Part shown: positions 1-6,404 of the stretch, piece after piece
Layout of the letters: each line of letters begins with the position of its first letter
Position numbering within the stretch: the first letter of the stretch is position 1
Assembly (NCBI GenBank): GCA_033720695.1
Contig: JAWWCA010000163.1
Location: 1 to 8,347, forward strand
Origin: DATGQT01 sp033720695
Lineage (GTDB): Bacteria > Bacteroidota > Rhodothermia > Rhodothermales > Rubricoccaceae
Length of the DNA stretch: 8,347 nt
Reading direction: 5' to 3'
Notes under the pieces: generated by a model
Databases searched by the model: none
The model's input: only the letters and a program-made list of their open reading frames with translations
Told to the model about the DNA's origin: nothing
Made by a program: the position numbers and the translations under genes

Positions 1-141
1 AAGCGGCGCACGGCCGGCGACTTCGACGGGGTGACGCCGCTCCAGAGCGAGGACGTGGCCGAGGCCATCCTCCACGCCCTCACGGCGCCGCCGCGCGCGA
101 CGGTCCACGAGGTGCTCGTGATGCCGACGACGCAGCCCTAG
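1..141 (+). CDS. Short-chain dehydrogenase/reductase (SDR), C-terminal fragment
   Basis: The last 46 residues of a protein whose start lies left of the window. The tail reads TPLQSEDVAEAILHALTAPP, then a VHEVLVMPTTQ end. This matches the C-terminus of classical SDR oxidoreductases of the YdfG/serine-3-dehydrogenase type, where 'L-x-x-E-D-[VI]-A-E-A' is followed by an 'I-x-E-[LV]-x-[VM]-x-P-T-x-Q' strand. Such enzymes are cytosolic NAD(P)(H)-dependent oxidoreductases acting on alcohols, hydroxy acids or carbonyls. The Rossmann nucleotide-binding motif and the catalytic Ser-Tyr-Lys are outside the window, so the substrate cannot be inferred. The TAG stop (139-141) overlaps the stop codon of the convergent luxR-type gene. 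Family assignment rests only on the tail and is fairly secure; subfamily is not. Confidence 0.72.
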   Translation, partial: KRRTAGDFDGVTPLQSEDVAEAILHALTAPPRATVHEVLVMPTTQP

Positions 142-1274
142 GCCGGGCAGGCCGCCTGCAGCAGCCGCGGCGCGACGGCCTCGCGGCCGCGCCCCGTCAG
201 CTCCAGCTTCGCCATCACGCTCTCGACGTGGTGGCGGACGGTGTGCTTCGAGACGAAGAGGGCCTCGGCGATCTCGTCGTTGCTCAGCCCCTGCGCCACG
301 AGGAGGGCCACCTCGGCCTCCCGCTTCGAGAGCCCGCACCGGGCGCGGATCTCCTCGGCCGTCGGGAGGGCCGGCACCCCGCCGTCGGCTGCGACGGTGA
401 CGAGGAAGGCGTCGCCGAAGGCGTGGCCCGACGGCGGCAGGAGGACGGCGCGGAAGGTGTAGCGGGCGCGGGCCGTCCGCACCTCGGCCGTCACGGGCGC
501 CCCGGCGGCGGTCTCGCCCCACCGGGCGAAGCCGACCGGGCGAGCCCGCCGGGCCAGCTCGGTCAGGACGGCCTCGGCGAGGGCCGCCTCGGGGTCGGCG
601 GCGAGGAGGCGGATGAGGGCCTCGTTCCGGTACGTCTCGCGGCCGTCGGCGTCGAAGGCGGCGAGGGGCTCGGCGACGGCGTCGAGCGCGGCGCGGTGGG
701 CGCCGAGGCGGTCGAGCGCGTCGAGGCCGGCCTTGAAGGCGGGGACGAGCATCGTCAACATCGGGAGCTGCGTTCCACGGTCGGTTGTGCCGAGGCGCGG
801 GCCCAGGGACCACAGGATGGCGTCGCCCTCGGGCCGCGTCGTGATGAGGCCGGCGTAGTCGCGGACGCCGTTCTGGAAGAACACCTCGTTCCAGACCGGC
901 GCGCGGTCGACGGAGAGGCCGCGGCGGCGGACGACCTCGGCCACGACCTCCCACGTGAACGCTTCGATGCCGAGGGGCCGGCGGTCGGTGTGCCACACGT
1001 TCGGGGCCTCGTCCCAGTACGTGATCATGTCCGGCGTGACCTCCTGGGCGAACGCCATGAGGCCCGCCGTGATGTCGTGGCCGTCGTCGGTGTAGTGGGC
1101 CCCGTCGCCGGTGGGGAGGCGGAAGAGGGTGTGGCGGCCACCGAGGAGCTGGCCGATCTGGGCGTTGACCTCGCGCCGCCAGGCGTCCACGTCGGGCACG
1201 GCCAGCGGGGAGACGAGCGCGCGGGTGGCGGCTTCGAGCCGCGCGAGATCGCCGGTGGAGAGCGAGAGCGCCAT
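138..1274 (-). CDS. PAS/LuxR-type helix-turn-helix transcriptional regulator
   Basis: A 378-residue DNA-binding regulator. Residues about 315-371 form a LuxR/GerE helix-turn-helix: LSKREAEVALLVAQGLSNDE opens it, then IAEALFVSKHTVRHHV supplies the recognition helix, with Lys356-Leu357 and Arg362 at usual positions. Residues about 195-295 look like a PAS fold (AVAEPLAAFDADGRETYRNE is typical PAS start wording). Residues 8-190 form an N-terminal sensor-like domain that I do not recognise. There is no receiver domain or phospho-acceptor Asp region, so this is a solo LuxR protein, not a classical response regulator; ligand and targets are unknown. The ATG at 1272-1274 is the most upstream ATG giving a sensible N-terminus, and it lacks a Shine-Dalgarno. 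A sigma70-like promoter candidate lies about 37 bp upstream, and the gene ends overlapping the SDR gene. Confidence 0.88.
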   Translation of the reverse strand: MALSLSTGDLARLEAATRALVSPLAVPDVDAWRREVNAQIGQLLGGRHTLFRLPTGDGAHYTDDGHDITAGLMAFAQEVTPDMITYWDEAPNVWHTDRRPLGIEAFTWEVVAEVVRRRGLSVDRAPVWNEVFFQNGVRDYAGLITTRPEGDAILWSLGPRLGTTDRGTQLPMLTMLVPAFKAGLDALDRLGAHRAALDAVAEPLAAFDADGRETYRNEALIRLLAADPEAALAEAVLTELARRARPVGFARWGETAAGAPVTAEVRTARARYTFRAVLLPPSGHAFGDAFLVTVAADGGVPALPTAEEIRARCGLSKREAEVALLVAQGLSNDEIAEALFVSKHTVRHHVESVMAKLELTGRGREAVAPRLLQAACPA

Positions 1275-1310
1275 GCGGGCGTGCCCCGGGAGCGGCAGGC
1301 ACGAAGTGGA

Positions 1311-1339
1311 ATCTTACGTCCTTGGGTCCCGCCCGGCAA
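1311..1339 (-). promoter_or_regulatory. Candidate promoter of the luxR-type gene
   Basis: On the minus strand TTGCCG (1334-1339) is followed, after a 17-bp spacer, by TAAGAT (1311-1316). This is close to a sigma70 -35/-10 pair with ideal spacing. The -10 sits in a short A/T-rich patch in an otherwise very GC-rich gap, and a start of transcription near 1304 would leave a leader of about 30 bases before the ATG at 1274. Match and spacing are seen directly; function is inferred. A Bacteroidota-type -7 element (TAnnTTTG) is matched only partly. Confidence 0.45.
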
Positions 1340-1364
1340 GCCCCCGAAGCCACAATAGTTTTGA

Positions 1365-1416
1365 GGGGCGCACGCCCCCACCCCGCCCGCTCGGACGTGC
1401 CGTCCGAGCGGGCGGG
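1365..1416 (-). terminator. Tandem hairpins downstream of the cytochrome gene (terminator-like)
   Basis: A perfect 16-bp inverted repeat has arms at 1382-1397 and 1401-1416 and a 3-base TGC loop. It begins 33 bases past the cytochrome stop codon in the direction of transcription. A second, smaller hairpin follows at once (GGGGC at 1365-1369 and GCCCC at 1374-1378). On the minus strand the sequence after the second stem is CTCAAAAC, so there is no U-tract. The position fits a terminator or a 3'-end stabiliser for the minus-strand genes to its right, isolating luxR. An operator role for a LuxR-type regulator is an alternative, since it lies upstream of that gene's promoter candidate. Confidence 0.55.
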
Positions 1417-1448
1417 TCAGCCAGCCGAAACGACGTGCGCAGACGGGC

Positions 1449-1985
1449 TCAGGGCACAGACGGCGCGGCCCCCAGCCGCTCCAGGTGCTGGACGACGAAG
1501 TCCATGTAGGGGGTGGCCGGCTCCTCGCTCGGGGGGACCGGGCGCGGGGCCTGCTGGCCGGCAGGGCCGAGCGAGCGGATGTAGCGGTAGATCGCGCGGG
1601 CGTCCGGCTCACTGAGCTCGTTGACGGCCGGCCACGGCATGGGAGGGAGGCCCGAGCCCTGGAGCCGCGCCACCCACTGGTCCTCGGTCAGCTCCTGCAC
1701 GAAGAGCCGGAGGTTCCGGGGGTAGCTCGTGCCCCACGGCCCGCGGAAGCCGACGGCCCCGCCGGTCAGCCACAGGCTGTCGGGGATGCCCACGGGGTTC
1801 TCCATGAACCCGGGGGTGTGGCAGTCGTGGCAGCTGCCGACCTCGACGAGGTAGTGCCCCGCCTCGAGGTCGCTCGCGGCCTGGACGGACGGCGCGGCGT
1901 TGGGGGGAGCGTCGGGGGAGGCTTGCGAGGCACAGCCGGCGAGGACCGCCGCCGTGAGGAAGGAGAGCAGAGCGAGAGCACGCAT
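1449..1985 (-). CDS. Monohaem cytochrome c lipoprotein
   Basis: A 178-residue exported cytochrome. Residues 1-17 are a lipoprotein signal peptide (MRALALLSFLTAAVLAGC) with lipobox L-A-G-C and predicted lipidated Cys18. A Ser/Pro/Ala-rich linker follows to about residue 40. The haem-binding motif is C52-H-D-C55-H56, and the likely distal ligand is Met116 in LPPMPW. The spacing and wording (GHYLVEVGSCHDCHTPGF, then GPWGTSYPRNLR, then a final DARAIYRYIRSLGP helix) match small class I cytochrome c domains of the kind found in dehydrogenase partners and stand-alone carriers. It should carry electrons at the membrane outer face or in the periplasm; its partners are not encoded here. The ATG at 1983-1985 is chosen because it begins the signal peptide; the frame stays open upstream but that is high-GC read-through. 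It follows the Asp-box gene by 101 bp. Confidence 0.9.
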   Translation of the reverse strand: MRALALLSFLTAAVLAGCASQASPDAPPNAAPSVQAASDLEAGHYLVEVGSCHDCHTPGFMENPVGIPDSLWLTGGAVGFRGPWGTSYPRNLRLFVQELTEDQWVARLQGSGLPPMPWPAVNELSEPDARAIYRYIRSLGPAGQQAPRPVPPSEEPATPYMDFVVQHLERLGAAPSVP

Positions 1986-2086
1986 GGCCGGACGCGCGGA
2001 GCGCGGGTCGAGGAGAGACGGGCCCGGTAAGGGCGATGGGAGACAAGCTCCGCCGAGCGCCGCCGGTGCCGCATGGGCCGCGCCGC
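1986..2086 (-). other. Gap between Asp-box and cytochrome genes
   Basis: Only a small feature is visible here: CGCGC (1993-1997) and GCGCG (2001-2005) can pair around a GGA loop, placing a 5-bp GC hairpin 7 bases upstream of the cytochrome ATG, where a ribosome would bind. No Shine-Dalgarno is present. I find no convincing promoter or U-tailed terminator, so the cytochrome gene may be transcribed from upstream. Confidence 0.3.
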
Positions 2087-3238
2087 CTATTTCCACGCCC
2101 CCGCTTCGCCCGGCACGGCCAGGGGCACGGCGCGCGTGGTGCGGCCCGCGCGCAGGCGGCAGCGGTACAGCCCCGGCGGCAGGCCCGCCGGCAGGGCGAC
2201 GCGATGCCGACCCCCCGCGAATGGGCCGTCCGCCAGGCGCGCGACCTCCGCGCCGAAGAGGTCGTGGAGCGTGAGGGCGCCGAGGGCCGGCACGCGCAGG
2301 GCGAACCGGACCGCGGCGCCCTCCACGCGGAGATCGAGCACGTCCGGCCACACCTCCTCGCCCCGGATCCGGAGGGCGCGCCACACGCTCCCGTCCGCGA
2401 GCACGGCGAGGAGCCACGGGCCGGCCACCGCAAGGCCCATGGGCGGCGCAGGCAGGCCGTCCGCCACGCCCTCCCACGTCGCGCCTTCGTCCTGCGAGGA
2501 GAGGAGGTACGGGGGCTCGAGCCCGGCCGCGTAGAGCACGGCGTGGGCAGCGCCGAGGAGCGCGAGGGGACGGCCCAACCCGGGCCCGTCGTGCACCTCG
2601 GTCCACAGCAGCACCGGCGTCTCCGAGGGCTCGGTGCGGTAGAGCCGCCCTCCCACGCCGGCGTAGAGCACCCCCCCGTCGGCGGCGAGCGCCGCGCCCG
2701 GCACCTGGAACGGCAGGCCGACGTCGGCCGAGGCCCACGAGCGCCCGCCGTCGGCGCTCCGGCTGATGCCAAAGGCGTGGGCCACGACCAGGCCGTGGGC
2801 GCTGGCGGCGGCCGCATAGATCGGGAGCCGGGCGCCGCCGAGGGGGAGCCCCTCCCCCGCCGCCGTCCAGCACACGCCGCCGTCGGCCGAGCGGTAGACG
2901 CCGGCGCGGAGGGTGCCCGCGATCGTGGCGGCCCCCTGCGCGGCGAGCGCGAGCACGGCCACGCGGGCCGGCACACCCGGCCTCGGCTGCCACCCCTCGG
3001 AACGGGCGGCCCGGACGACGCCGGACGCGGTGCCCGCCAGCAGGGCATCAGGCGACGAGACGAGCGCCGTCGCGCCTCGGACCGGCGCGGCGACGGCGGG
3101 GCGCCACGTCGCGCCGCCGTTGCGGGAGCGGAGCACGCGGCCGTCGTCGAGCGCCACCACGGCATAGGGGCCATGCGACGCGGCGGCGCGGACGGGACCG
3201 GGAAGAGGGAGCGGAGCCCAGGGCGGCAGGGAGAACAC
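2087..3238 (-). CDS. Asp-box (BNR) beta-propeller protein with T9SS-like C-terminal domain
   Basis: About 383 residues if started at the GTG at 3236-3238. Four Asp-boxes are visible (S-x-D/N-x-G-x-x-W): SRNGGATW (38-45), SADGGVCW (117-124), SADGGRSW (161-168) and SQDEGATW (248-255). This indicates a sialidase/photosystem-stability-factor type beta-propeller (residues about 15-295). None of the catalytic residues of sialidases is evident, so a binding or scaffold role is more likely than hydrolysis. Residues about 311-375 resemble the sorting domain that type IX secretion substrates and FlgD-like folds carry: LTLHDLFGAEVARLADGP, then GLPPGLYRCRLRAG. The start is uncertain. No ATG lies in frame after the kinase stop, and the GTG yields only a weak, proline-rich signal-like segment ending RAAAS. 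The gene lies 70 bp after the kinase gene and is colinear with it. Confidence 0.72.
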   Translation of the reverse strand: MFSLPPWAPLPLPGPVRAAASHGPYAVVALDDGRVLRSRNGGATWRPAVAAPVRGATALVSSPDALLAGTASGVVRAARSEGWQPRPGVPARVAVLALAAQGAATIAGTLRAGVYRSADGGVCWTAAGEGLPLGGARLPIYAAAASAHGLVVAHAFGISRSADGGRSWASADVGLPFQVPGAALAADGGVLYAGVGGRLYRTEPSETPVLLWTEVHDGPGLGRPLALLGAAHAVLYAAGLEPPYLLSSQDEGATWEGVADGLPAPPMGLAVAGPWLLAVLADGSVWRALRIRGEEVWPDVLDLRVEGAAVRFALRVPALGALTLHDLFGAEVARLADGPFAGGRHRVALPAGLPPGLYRCRLRAGRTTRAVPLAVPGEAGAWK

Positions 3239-3308
3239 GGGATGCGAGGGCGGGTCGGTGGCGCCCAGACTAGGGGCCTCCGGTCCCGCGGCGCATGGGC
3301 GGCCAAGC

Positions 3309-5057
3309 CTATTCCCCCGCCCGACGCTCGGTCGCCCCCCGCTCGCCCCGCCGCATCGAGGCCGCGAGCGCGAGGGCGCAGGCGCCGCTGACCGTCCCCC
3401 ACAGCCCGGCGAGAAGCGCGCTCCCGCCGAGCCACCCGACCGTCGCCAGGGTGCCGGTGCCCAGCGTGCCGAGCGTCCAGACGATCTGCCGCCCGACGGC
3501 GAAGACGGCCGCCGATGGGTCGGGCGCGGGCGGCGTCGCCACCACAACAGGCGCGGGGGCCTCGGGCGGCGGCAGGCCGAGGGGGCCGAGGACCGTCCGC
3601 GCCACCTCCTGCACGCCGTCGGCCACGAGCGTCCAGATCGACGGCGCCGCCTCGCGCGCGAGCGGCTCGACGTAGGGCCAGAGCACGCGGAACGGGTTGA
3701 GGTCGGGGGCCAGCGTCGTGCAGAGCCCGAGGAGGAGGAGCGTCGTCCGCTCCAAGAGGATCCAGTCGCTCGGCACCTTGAAGGCGCCCGCGAGGTCGCG
3801 GAAGGAGACGCCGAGCGCGGCCATGTCGTCGAACGTCTCCGCGTGGGCCTGCATCGCGAACGCCACGTTGACGTCGGCGAGGCGGAAGCCCTCGACGTCG
3901 AGGTCGCGGAGGACGCGAGCGTGGATGCCGTCGATGAGCTCGACCACGGCCCCGGAAGCGGCCCCGTCGACGGGGACGAAGCCCATCGCGGCGAGCGAGG
4001 CGGTGACCCGCCCCGCGTCGCGGCGGAGCGTGCCCATGAGGAACTCGGCGAGGCCGCGCTGCATGGCGGGCGAGAGCCGCGCCACGGCGCCGAAGTCGAG
4101 GAAGACGAGCGTGCCGTCGGGCTGGACGATCAGGTTGCCGGGGTGGGGGTCGGCGTGGTAGAGCCCGGCGCGGAAGATGAGGCGGCCGTAGGTCCGCATG
4201 ATCCGCTCGCCGAGCGCGCGGGGGTCGAGGCCCAGGCGCTCCAGCGCCACGAGGTCGTTGGCCTTGACGCCCTCGATGAACGCCGTCGTGAGCACGCGGC
4301 GGCTGGAGCGCTCGTAGACGACGGCGGGGACCGCCACGCCCGGCATGCCCGCGAGGCTGGCCGCGATGGCCTCCAGGTTCTCGGCCTCCCGCTCGAAGTC
4401 GAGCTCGGCGACGATGATGGCCTCGATCTCGGCGAGCTGCTCGCGGAGCCCGCGCACGCCGAACCACCGCCCGACGACGCGCAGGATGGTCCCGATGGCG
4501 CGGAGGTCGAGGCGGGCGATGGCCTCGATGTCGGCGTGCTGCACCTTCACGGCGACGGCCCGGCCGTCGGCGAGCGTGGCGCGGTGGACCTGCGCGAGCG
4601 AGGCGCTCGCGATCGGGGCGGGGTCGAAGGCGGCGAAGAGCGCCTCGGGGTCGTCGCCCAGCTCGGCCCGGATGCGGGCGCGGACGTGCCCGTACGGCCC
4701 GGCCGGGACCTGGTCCTGAAGCCCCTCCAGCTCGACCCGGAAGGGCTCGGGGAGGAAGTTGGTGAGGACGCTCGCCAGCTGCCCCGCCTTGATGAACAGG
4801 CCGCGCAGGCGGAGGATGGCGCGGCGCACGCGGCGGCCGTTCCTCCGGTGGAGGGCGTCCCGCTTCCGGCGGGCCCACGCCTGTCCCCGCACCGAAGCGA
4901 GGAGGTCGAACAGGAGGTAGCTGAGCGCCACCCGGGCGGCGGCCCCGTACGCCCGGGCGAGCCGGAACCGGCGCGAGGCCGGCCGCGCGATGGGGATCGG
5001 CGCGGGCGCCGGGGGGGCGGCCGGGACAGGCAGGAGCTCGGTGGCGCGGAGGAGCAT
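3309..5057 (-). CDS. AarF/ABC1/UbiB-type atypical kinase
   Basis: A 582-residue protein kinase-like protein. It carries the hallmarks of the ABC1/ADCK/UbiB family in order: KAGQ (K90-Q93), the Ala/Ser-rich loop PIASASLAQVH (148-158), the ATP-site lysine K171 in VAVKVQ, the ELD motif (218-220), the catalytic HADPHPGN (D303, N308) and the metal-binding DFG (D321). Two hydrophobic segments near 527-545 and 547-567 probably anchor it in the inner membrane, as in UbiB. Residues 9-25 are Pro/Ala-rich. Known relatives assist ubiquinone synthesis or lipid homeostasis. If the host is a Bacteroidota-type bacterium using menaquinone, the ubiquinone role would not apply, so no gene symbol is given. The ATG at 5055-5057 was chosen; a GTG upstream in the same frame is possible. 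The gene is divergent from ada across 177 bp. Confidence 0.9.
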   Translation of the reverse strand: MLLRATELLPVPAAPPAPAPIPIARPASRRFRLARAYGAAARVALSYLLFDLLASVRGQAWARRKRDALHRRNGRRVRRAILRLRGLFIKAGQLASVLTNFLPEPFRVELEGLQDQVPAGPYGHVRARIRAELGDDPEALFAAFDPAPIASASLAQVHRATLADGRAVAVKVQHADIEAIARLDLRAIGTILRVVGRWFGVRGLREQLAEIEAIIVAELDFEREAENLEAIAASLAGMPGVAVPAVVYERSSRRVLTTAFIEGVKANDLVALERLGLDPRALGERIMRTYGRLIFRAGLYHADPHPGNLIVQPDGTLVFLDFGAVARLSPAMQRGLAEFLMGTLRRDAGRVTASLAAMGFVPVDGAASGAVVELIDGIHARVLRDLDVEGFRLADVNVAFAMQAHAETFDDMAALGVSFRDLAGAFKVPSDWILLERTTLLLLGLCTTLAPDLNPFRVLWPYVEPLAREAAPSIWTLVADGVQEVARTVLGPLGLPPPEAPAPVVVATPPAPDPSAAVFAVGRQIVWTLGTLGTGTLATVGWLGGSALLAGLWGTVSGACALALAASMRRGERGATERRAGE

Positions 5058-5065
5058 GGCGGGGA

Positions 5066-5103
5066 GGCGTACGCCCCCGACCGTGCGGGGCTTCACTCCG
5101 CAC
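5066..5103 (-). other. Palindrome and hairpin in the kinase-gene leader
   Basis: GGCGTACGCC (5066-5075) is a perfect 10-bp palindrome 8 bases upstream of the kinase ATG. Next to it GTGCGG (5083-5088) pairs with CCGCAC (5098-5103), and the stem can extend inward by a G-U and a G-C pair to leave a CTTCA loop (5091-5095). Both would fold in the 5' leader of the kinase mRNA if transcription starts beyond 5103, or could be protein-binding sites. A poor -10 candidate, TAGATC, lies at 5116-5121 on the minus strand without a good -35. Confidence 0.35.
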
Positions 5104-5146
5104 CAAACCTTTGCCGATCTACGCCTTCCCGGGACCGTTCGGGAGC

Positions 5147-5190
5147 CCCGGATTCGAGCGCACGATCCGGGAAGCACGAGGGGATTCGGA
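5147..5190. promoter_or_regulatory. Paired GATTCG boxes and dyad upstream of ada
   Basis: GATTCG occurs at 5151-5156 and again at 5183-5188, a 32-bp period, or close to three helical turns. The first box lies inside a dyad whose arms CCCGGAT (5147-5153) and ATCCGGG (5165-5171) flank an 11-base centre containing AGCGCA (5157-5162). AGCGCA is shared with the core of the E. coli Ada box (AAAGCGCA), but six bases in GC-rich DNA is weak evidence. The site lies 46 to 84 bp before the ada start and within the divergent kinase/ada gap, so it could serve either gene. No clear -35/-10 pair is visible for ada. Confidence 0.4.
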
Positions 5191-5234
5191 GGGCGAAGTT
5201 CTCCTCCGACCGCTCCCCTCCTCACGCCGTCCCG

Positions 5235-6299
5235 ATGCCGACGCTCCCCCTCACCGACGCCCGCTGGGCCGCCGTCCGTGACCGCCGCCCCACCGCATTC
5301 GTCTACGCCGTCCAGACCACGGGCATCTTCTGCCGCACAGGCTGCGGGGCGAGAACGCCCAAGCGCGAGAACGTCGCCCTCTTCGCCACGGCGGACGCAG
5401 CCGAGGCCGCCGGCTTCCGGGCCTGCCACCGCTGCCGCCCGGACGCCGCGCTGGACCCCTCCGAGGCAGCCGTCGCACGGGCCCGCGCGTTCCTCGACGC
5501 GCGCCTCGCCGAGGACCCCGACGTGCGCGTGTCGCTCGCCGAGCTGGCCGCGCACGTCGGCTGGAGCCGGGGGCACCTCCAGCGGCAGTTCACGGCCCGC
5601 GTCGGCCTCTCGCCTGCGGCCTACGCCGATGCCCGGCGCGTCGAGGTCGCCAAGGCCGCGCTGCGCGAGGGCGAGACCGTCCTGGCCGCGACGTTCGAGG
5701 GCGGCTTCGGCTCGGGCTCGGCGCTCTACGACCGCGCCGACGATGCCTTCGGCATGACGCCGGGCGCGTGGAAGCGCGGCGGGGCGGGCGCCCGCGTCCG
5801 CTACGCCCTCTTCGACACCGCCCTCGGCGTGTCGCTCGTGGCTGCGACCGAGCGCGGCGTCTGCGCCGTGGCCCTCGGCGACGCGGCCGAGACCCTCGAA
5901 GCCGACCTCCGCGCCGACCTCTTCGCCGCCGACCTCCAGCGCGACGACGCGGCCGTCGGGCCGTGGGCCGAGCCCGTCCTCCGCGCCCTCGCCGGCGCCC
6001 CCGGCGACGCCGCCGAGGCCCTCCTCGCCCTCCCCCTCGACGTGCGTGGGACGGCGTTCCAGCGGCAGGTGTGGGCGGCGCTCCGCCAGATCCCGCCCGG
6101 CGAGACGCGGAGCTATGCCGAGGTCGCCGCCGCCCTCGGCCGCCCGACGGCCAGCCGGGCCGTGGCGCAGGCGTGCGGCGCGAACCGGCTCGCCCTCGTC
6201 GTCCCCTGCCACCGCGTCGTCGGGTCGGACGGCGCGCTGCGGGGCTACCGCTGGGGGGCGGAGCGGAAGCGCCGGCTGCTCGCGCTCGAAGCGACGTGA
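5235..6299 (+). CDS. ada: Bifunctional Ada: methylphosphotriester and O6-methylguanine repair, transcriptional activator
   Basis: A 354-residue protein, the same length as E. coli Ada, with all parts intact. Residues 1-75 are the zinc-binding methylphosphotriester domain: C33, C37, C64 and C67 match the spacing of E. coli C38/C42/C69/C72, and C33 would accept the phosphotriester methyl group, inside TTGIFCRTGCGARTPKRENV. Residues about 98-180 are an AraC-type pair of helix-turn-helices. Residues about 188-354 are an O6-alkylguanine-DNA methyltransferase with active-site C325 in VVPCHRVV and the preceding GTAFQRQVW. Both repair steps are suicidal methyl transfers, and methylation of the N-terminal domain normally turns Ada into an activator of its own gene. 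No alkB or alkA neighbour is present. The ATG at 5235-5237 matches the family N-terminus; there is no Shine-Dalgarno. Confidence 0.96.
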   Translation: MPTLPLTDARWAAVRDRRPTAFVYAVQTTGIFCRTGCGARTPKRENVALFATADAAEAAGFRACHRCRPDAALDPSEAAVARARAFLDARLAEDPDVRVSLAELAAHVGWSRGHLQRQFTARVGLSPAAYADARRVEVAKAALREGETVLAATFEGGFGSGSALYDRADDAFGMTPGAWKRGGAGARVRYALFDTALGVSLVAATERGVCAVALGDAAETLEADLRADLFAADLQRDDAAVGPWAEPVLRALAGAPGDAAEALLALPLDVRGTAFQRQVWAALRQIPPGETRSYAEVAAALGRPTASRAVAQACGANRLALVVPCHRVVGSDGALRGYRWGAERKRRLLALEAT

Positions 6300-6317
6300 C
6301 CGCCATCGCGAGCCCCC

Positions 6318-6358
6318 TCCCGAATCGGGATCGCCGCTCCAGGGTCTTCGTTCGAATC
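6318..6358. promoter_or_regulatory. Mirror-image CGAATC pair downstream of ada
   Basis: CGAATC (the complement of GATTCG) occurs at 6321-6326 and 6353-6358, again exactly 32 bp apart, starting 21 bases after the ada stop. The first copy is inside a near-perfect palindrome, TCCCGA-A-TCGGGA (6318-6330), and the second overlaps TTCGAA (6351-6356). On the minus strand the outer copy reads GATTCGAACG and the inner GATTCGGGAGGG, closely matching the outer (GATTCGAGCG) and inner (GATTCGGAGGG) copies before ada. The palindrome could also be a short ada 3' hairpin, though it has no U-tract. Confidence 0.4.
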
Positions 6359-6396
6359 TGCACCGAACCGACTCCCACGCGGGCCCACGGCCGCGC

Positions 6397-6404
6397 TACC
6401 TTCG
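6397..6404 (+). promoter_or_regulatory. Candidate -7 element before the FKBP gene
   Basis: TACCTTCG at 6397-6404 matches the Bacteroidota -7 consensus TAnnTTTG at all but one position and lies 33 bp before the FKBP ATG, a suitable distance. No clear TTG -33 element is seen upstream. If real, the FKBP gene has its own promoter in addition to possible read-through from ada. Confidence 0.4.

Noticed and set aside
147..159. GCAGG/CCTGC hairpin at the luxR 3' end as a terminator
   Set aside because: It has only five base pairs, lies within coding sequence and has no U-tract; this is expected by chance in GC-rich DNA.
228..1358. A 376-residue plus-strand open frame antisense to the luxR-type gene
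   Set aside because: Composition is Gly/Arg/Glu/Ala-rich with no domain, and it mirrors the third-position GC bias of the real minus-strand gene. It is a high-GC shadow.
1356..1363. TAGTTTTG on the plus strand, a full match to the Bacteroidota -7 element TAnnTTTG
   Set aside because: No plus-strand gene lies downstream, no -33 element is at a suitable distance, and the spot is between two minus-strand genes.
1986..2993. Extension of the cytochrome frame upstream across the Asp-box gene
   Set aside because: The extended part is Arg/Gly/Pro-rich without motifs and overlaps a gene with four Asp-boxes; the lipoprotein signal at the 1985 ATG marks the true start.
5110..5116. TTTGCCG as a -33/-35 element for ada
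   Set aside because: No TA-containing -10/-7 element is found 17 to 21 bases downstream, so it is not reported as a promoter.
3258..5234. Upstream extension of the ada frame across the kinase gene
   Set aside because: The extension is charged low-complexity sequence antisense to a kinase with full motifs; the Ada family N-terminus begins at 5235.
5058..6212. Upstream extension of the kinase frame antisense to ada
   Set aside because: Ada on the other strand has every catalytic and zinc residue, while the extension has no family features; the kinase N-terminus is satisfied by the ATG at 5057.
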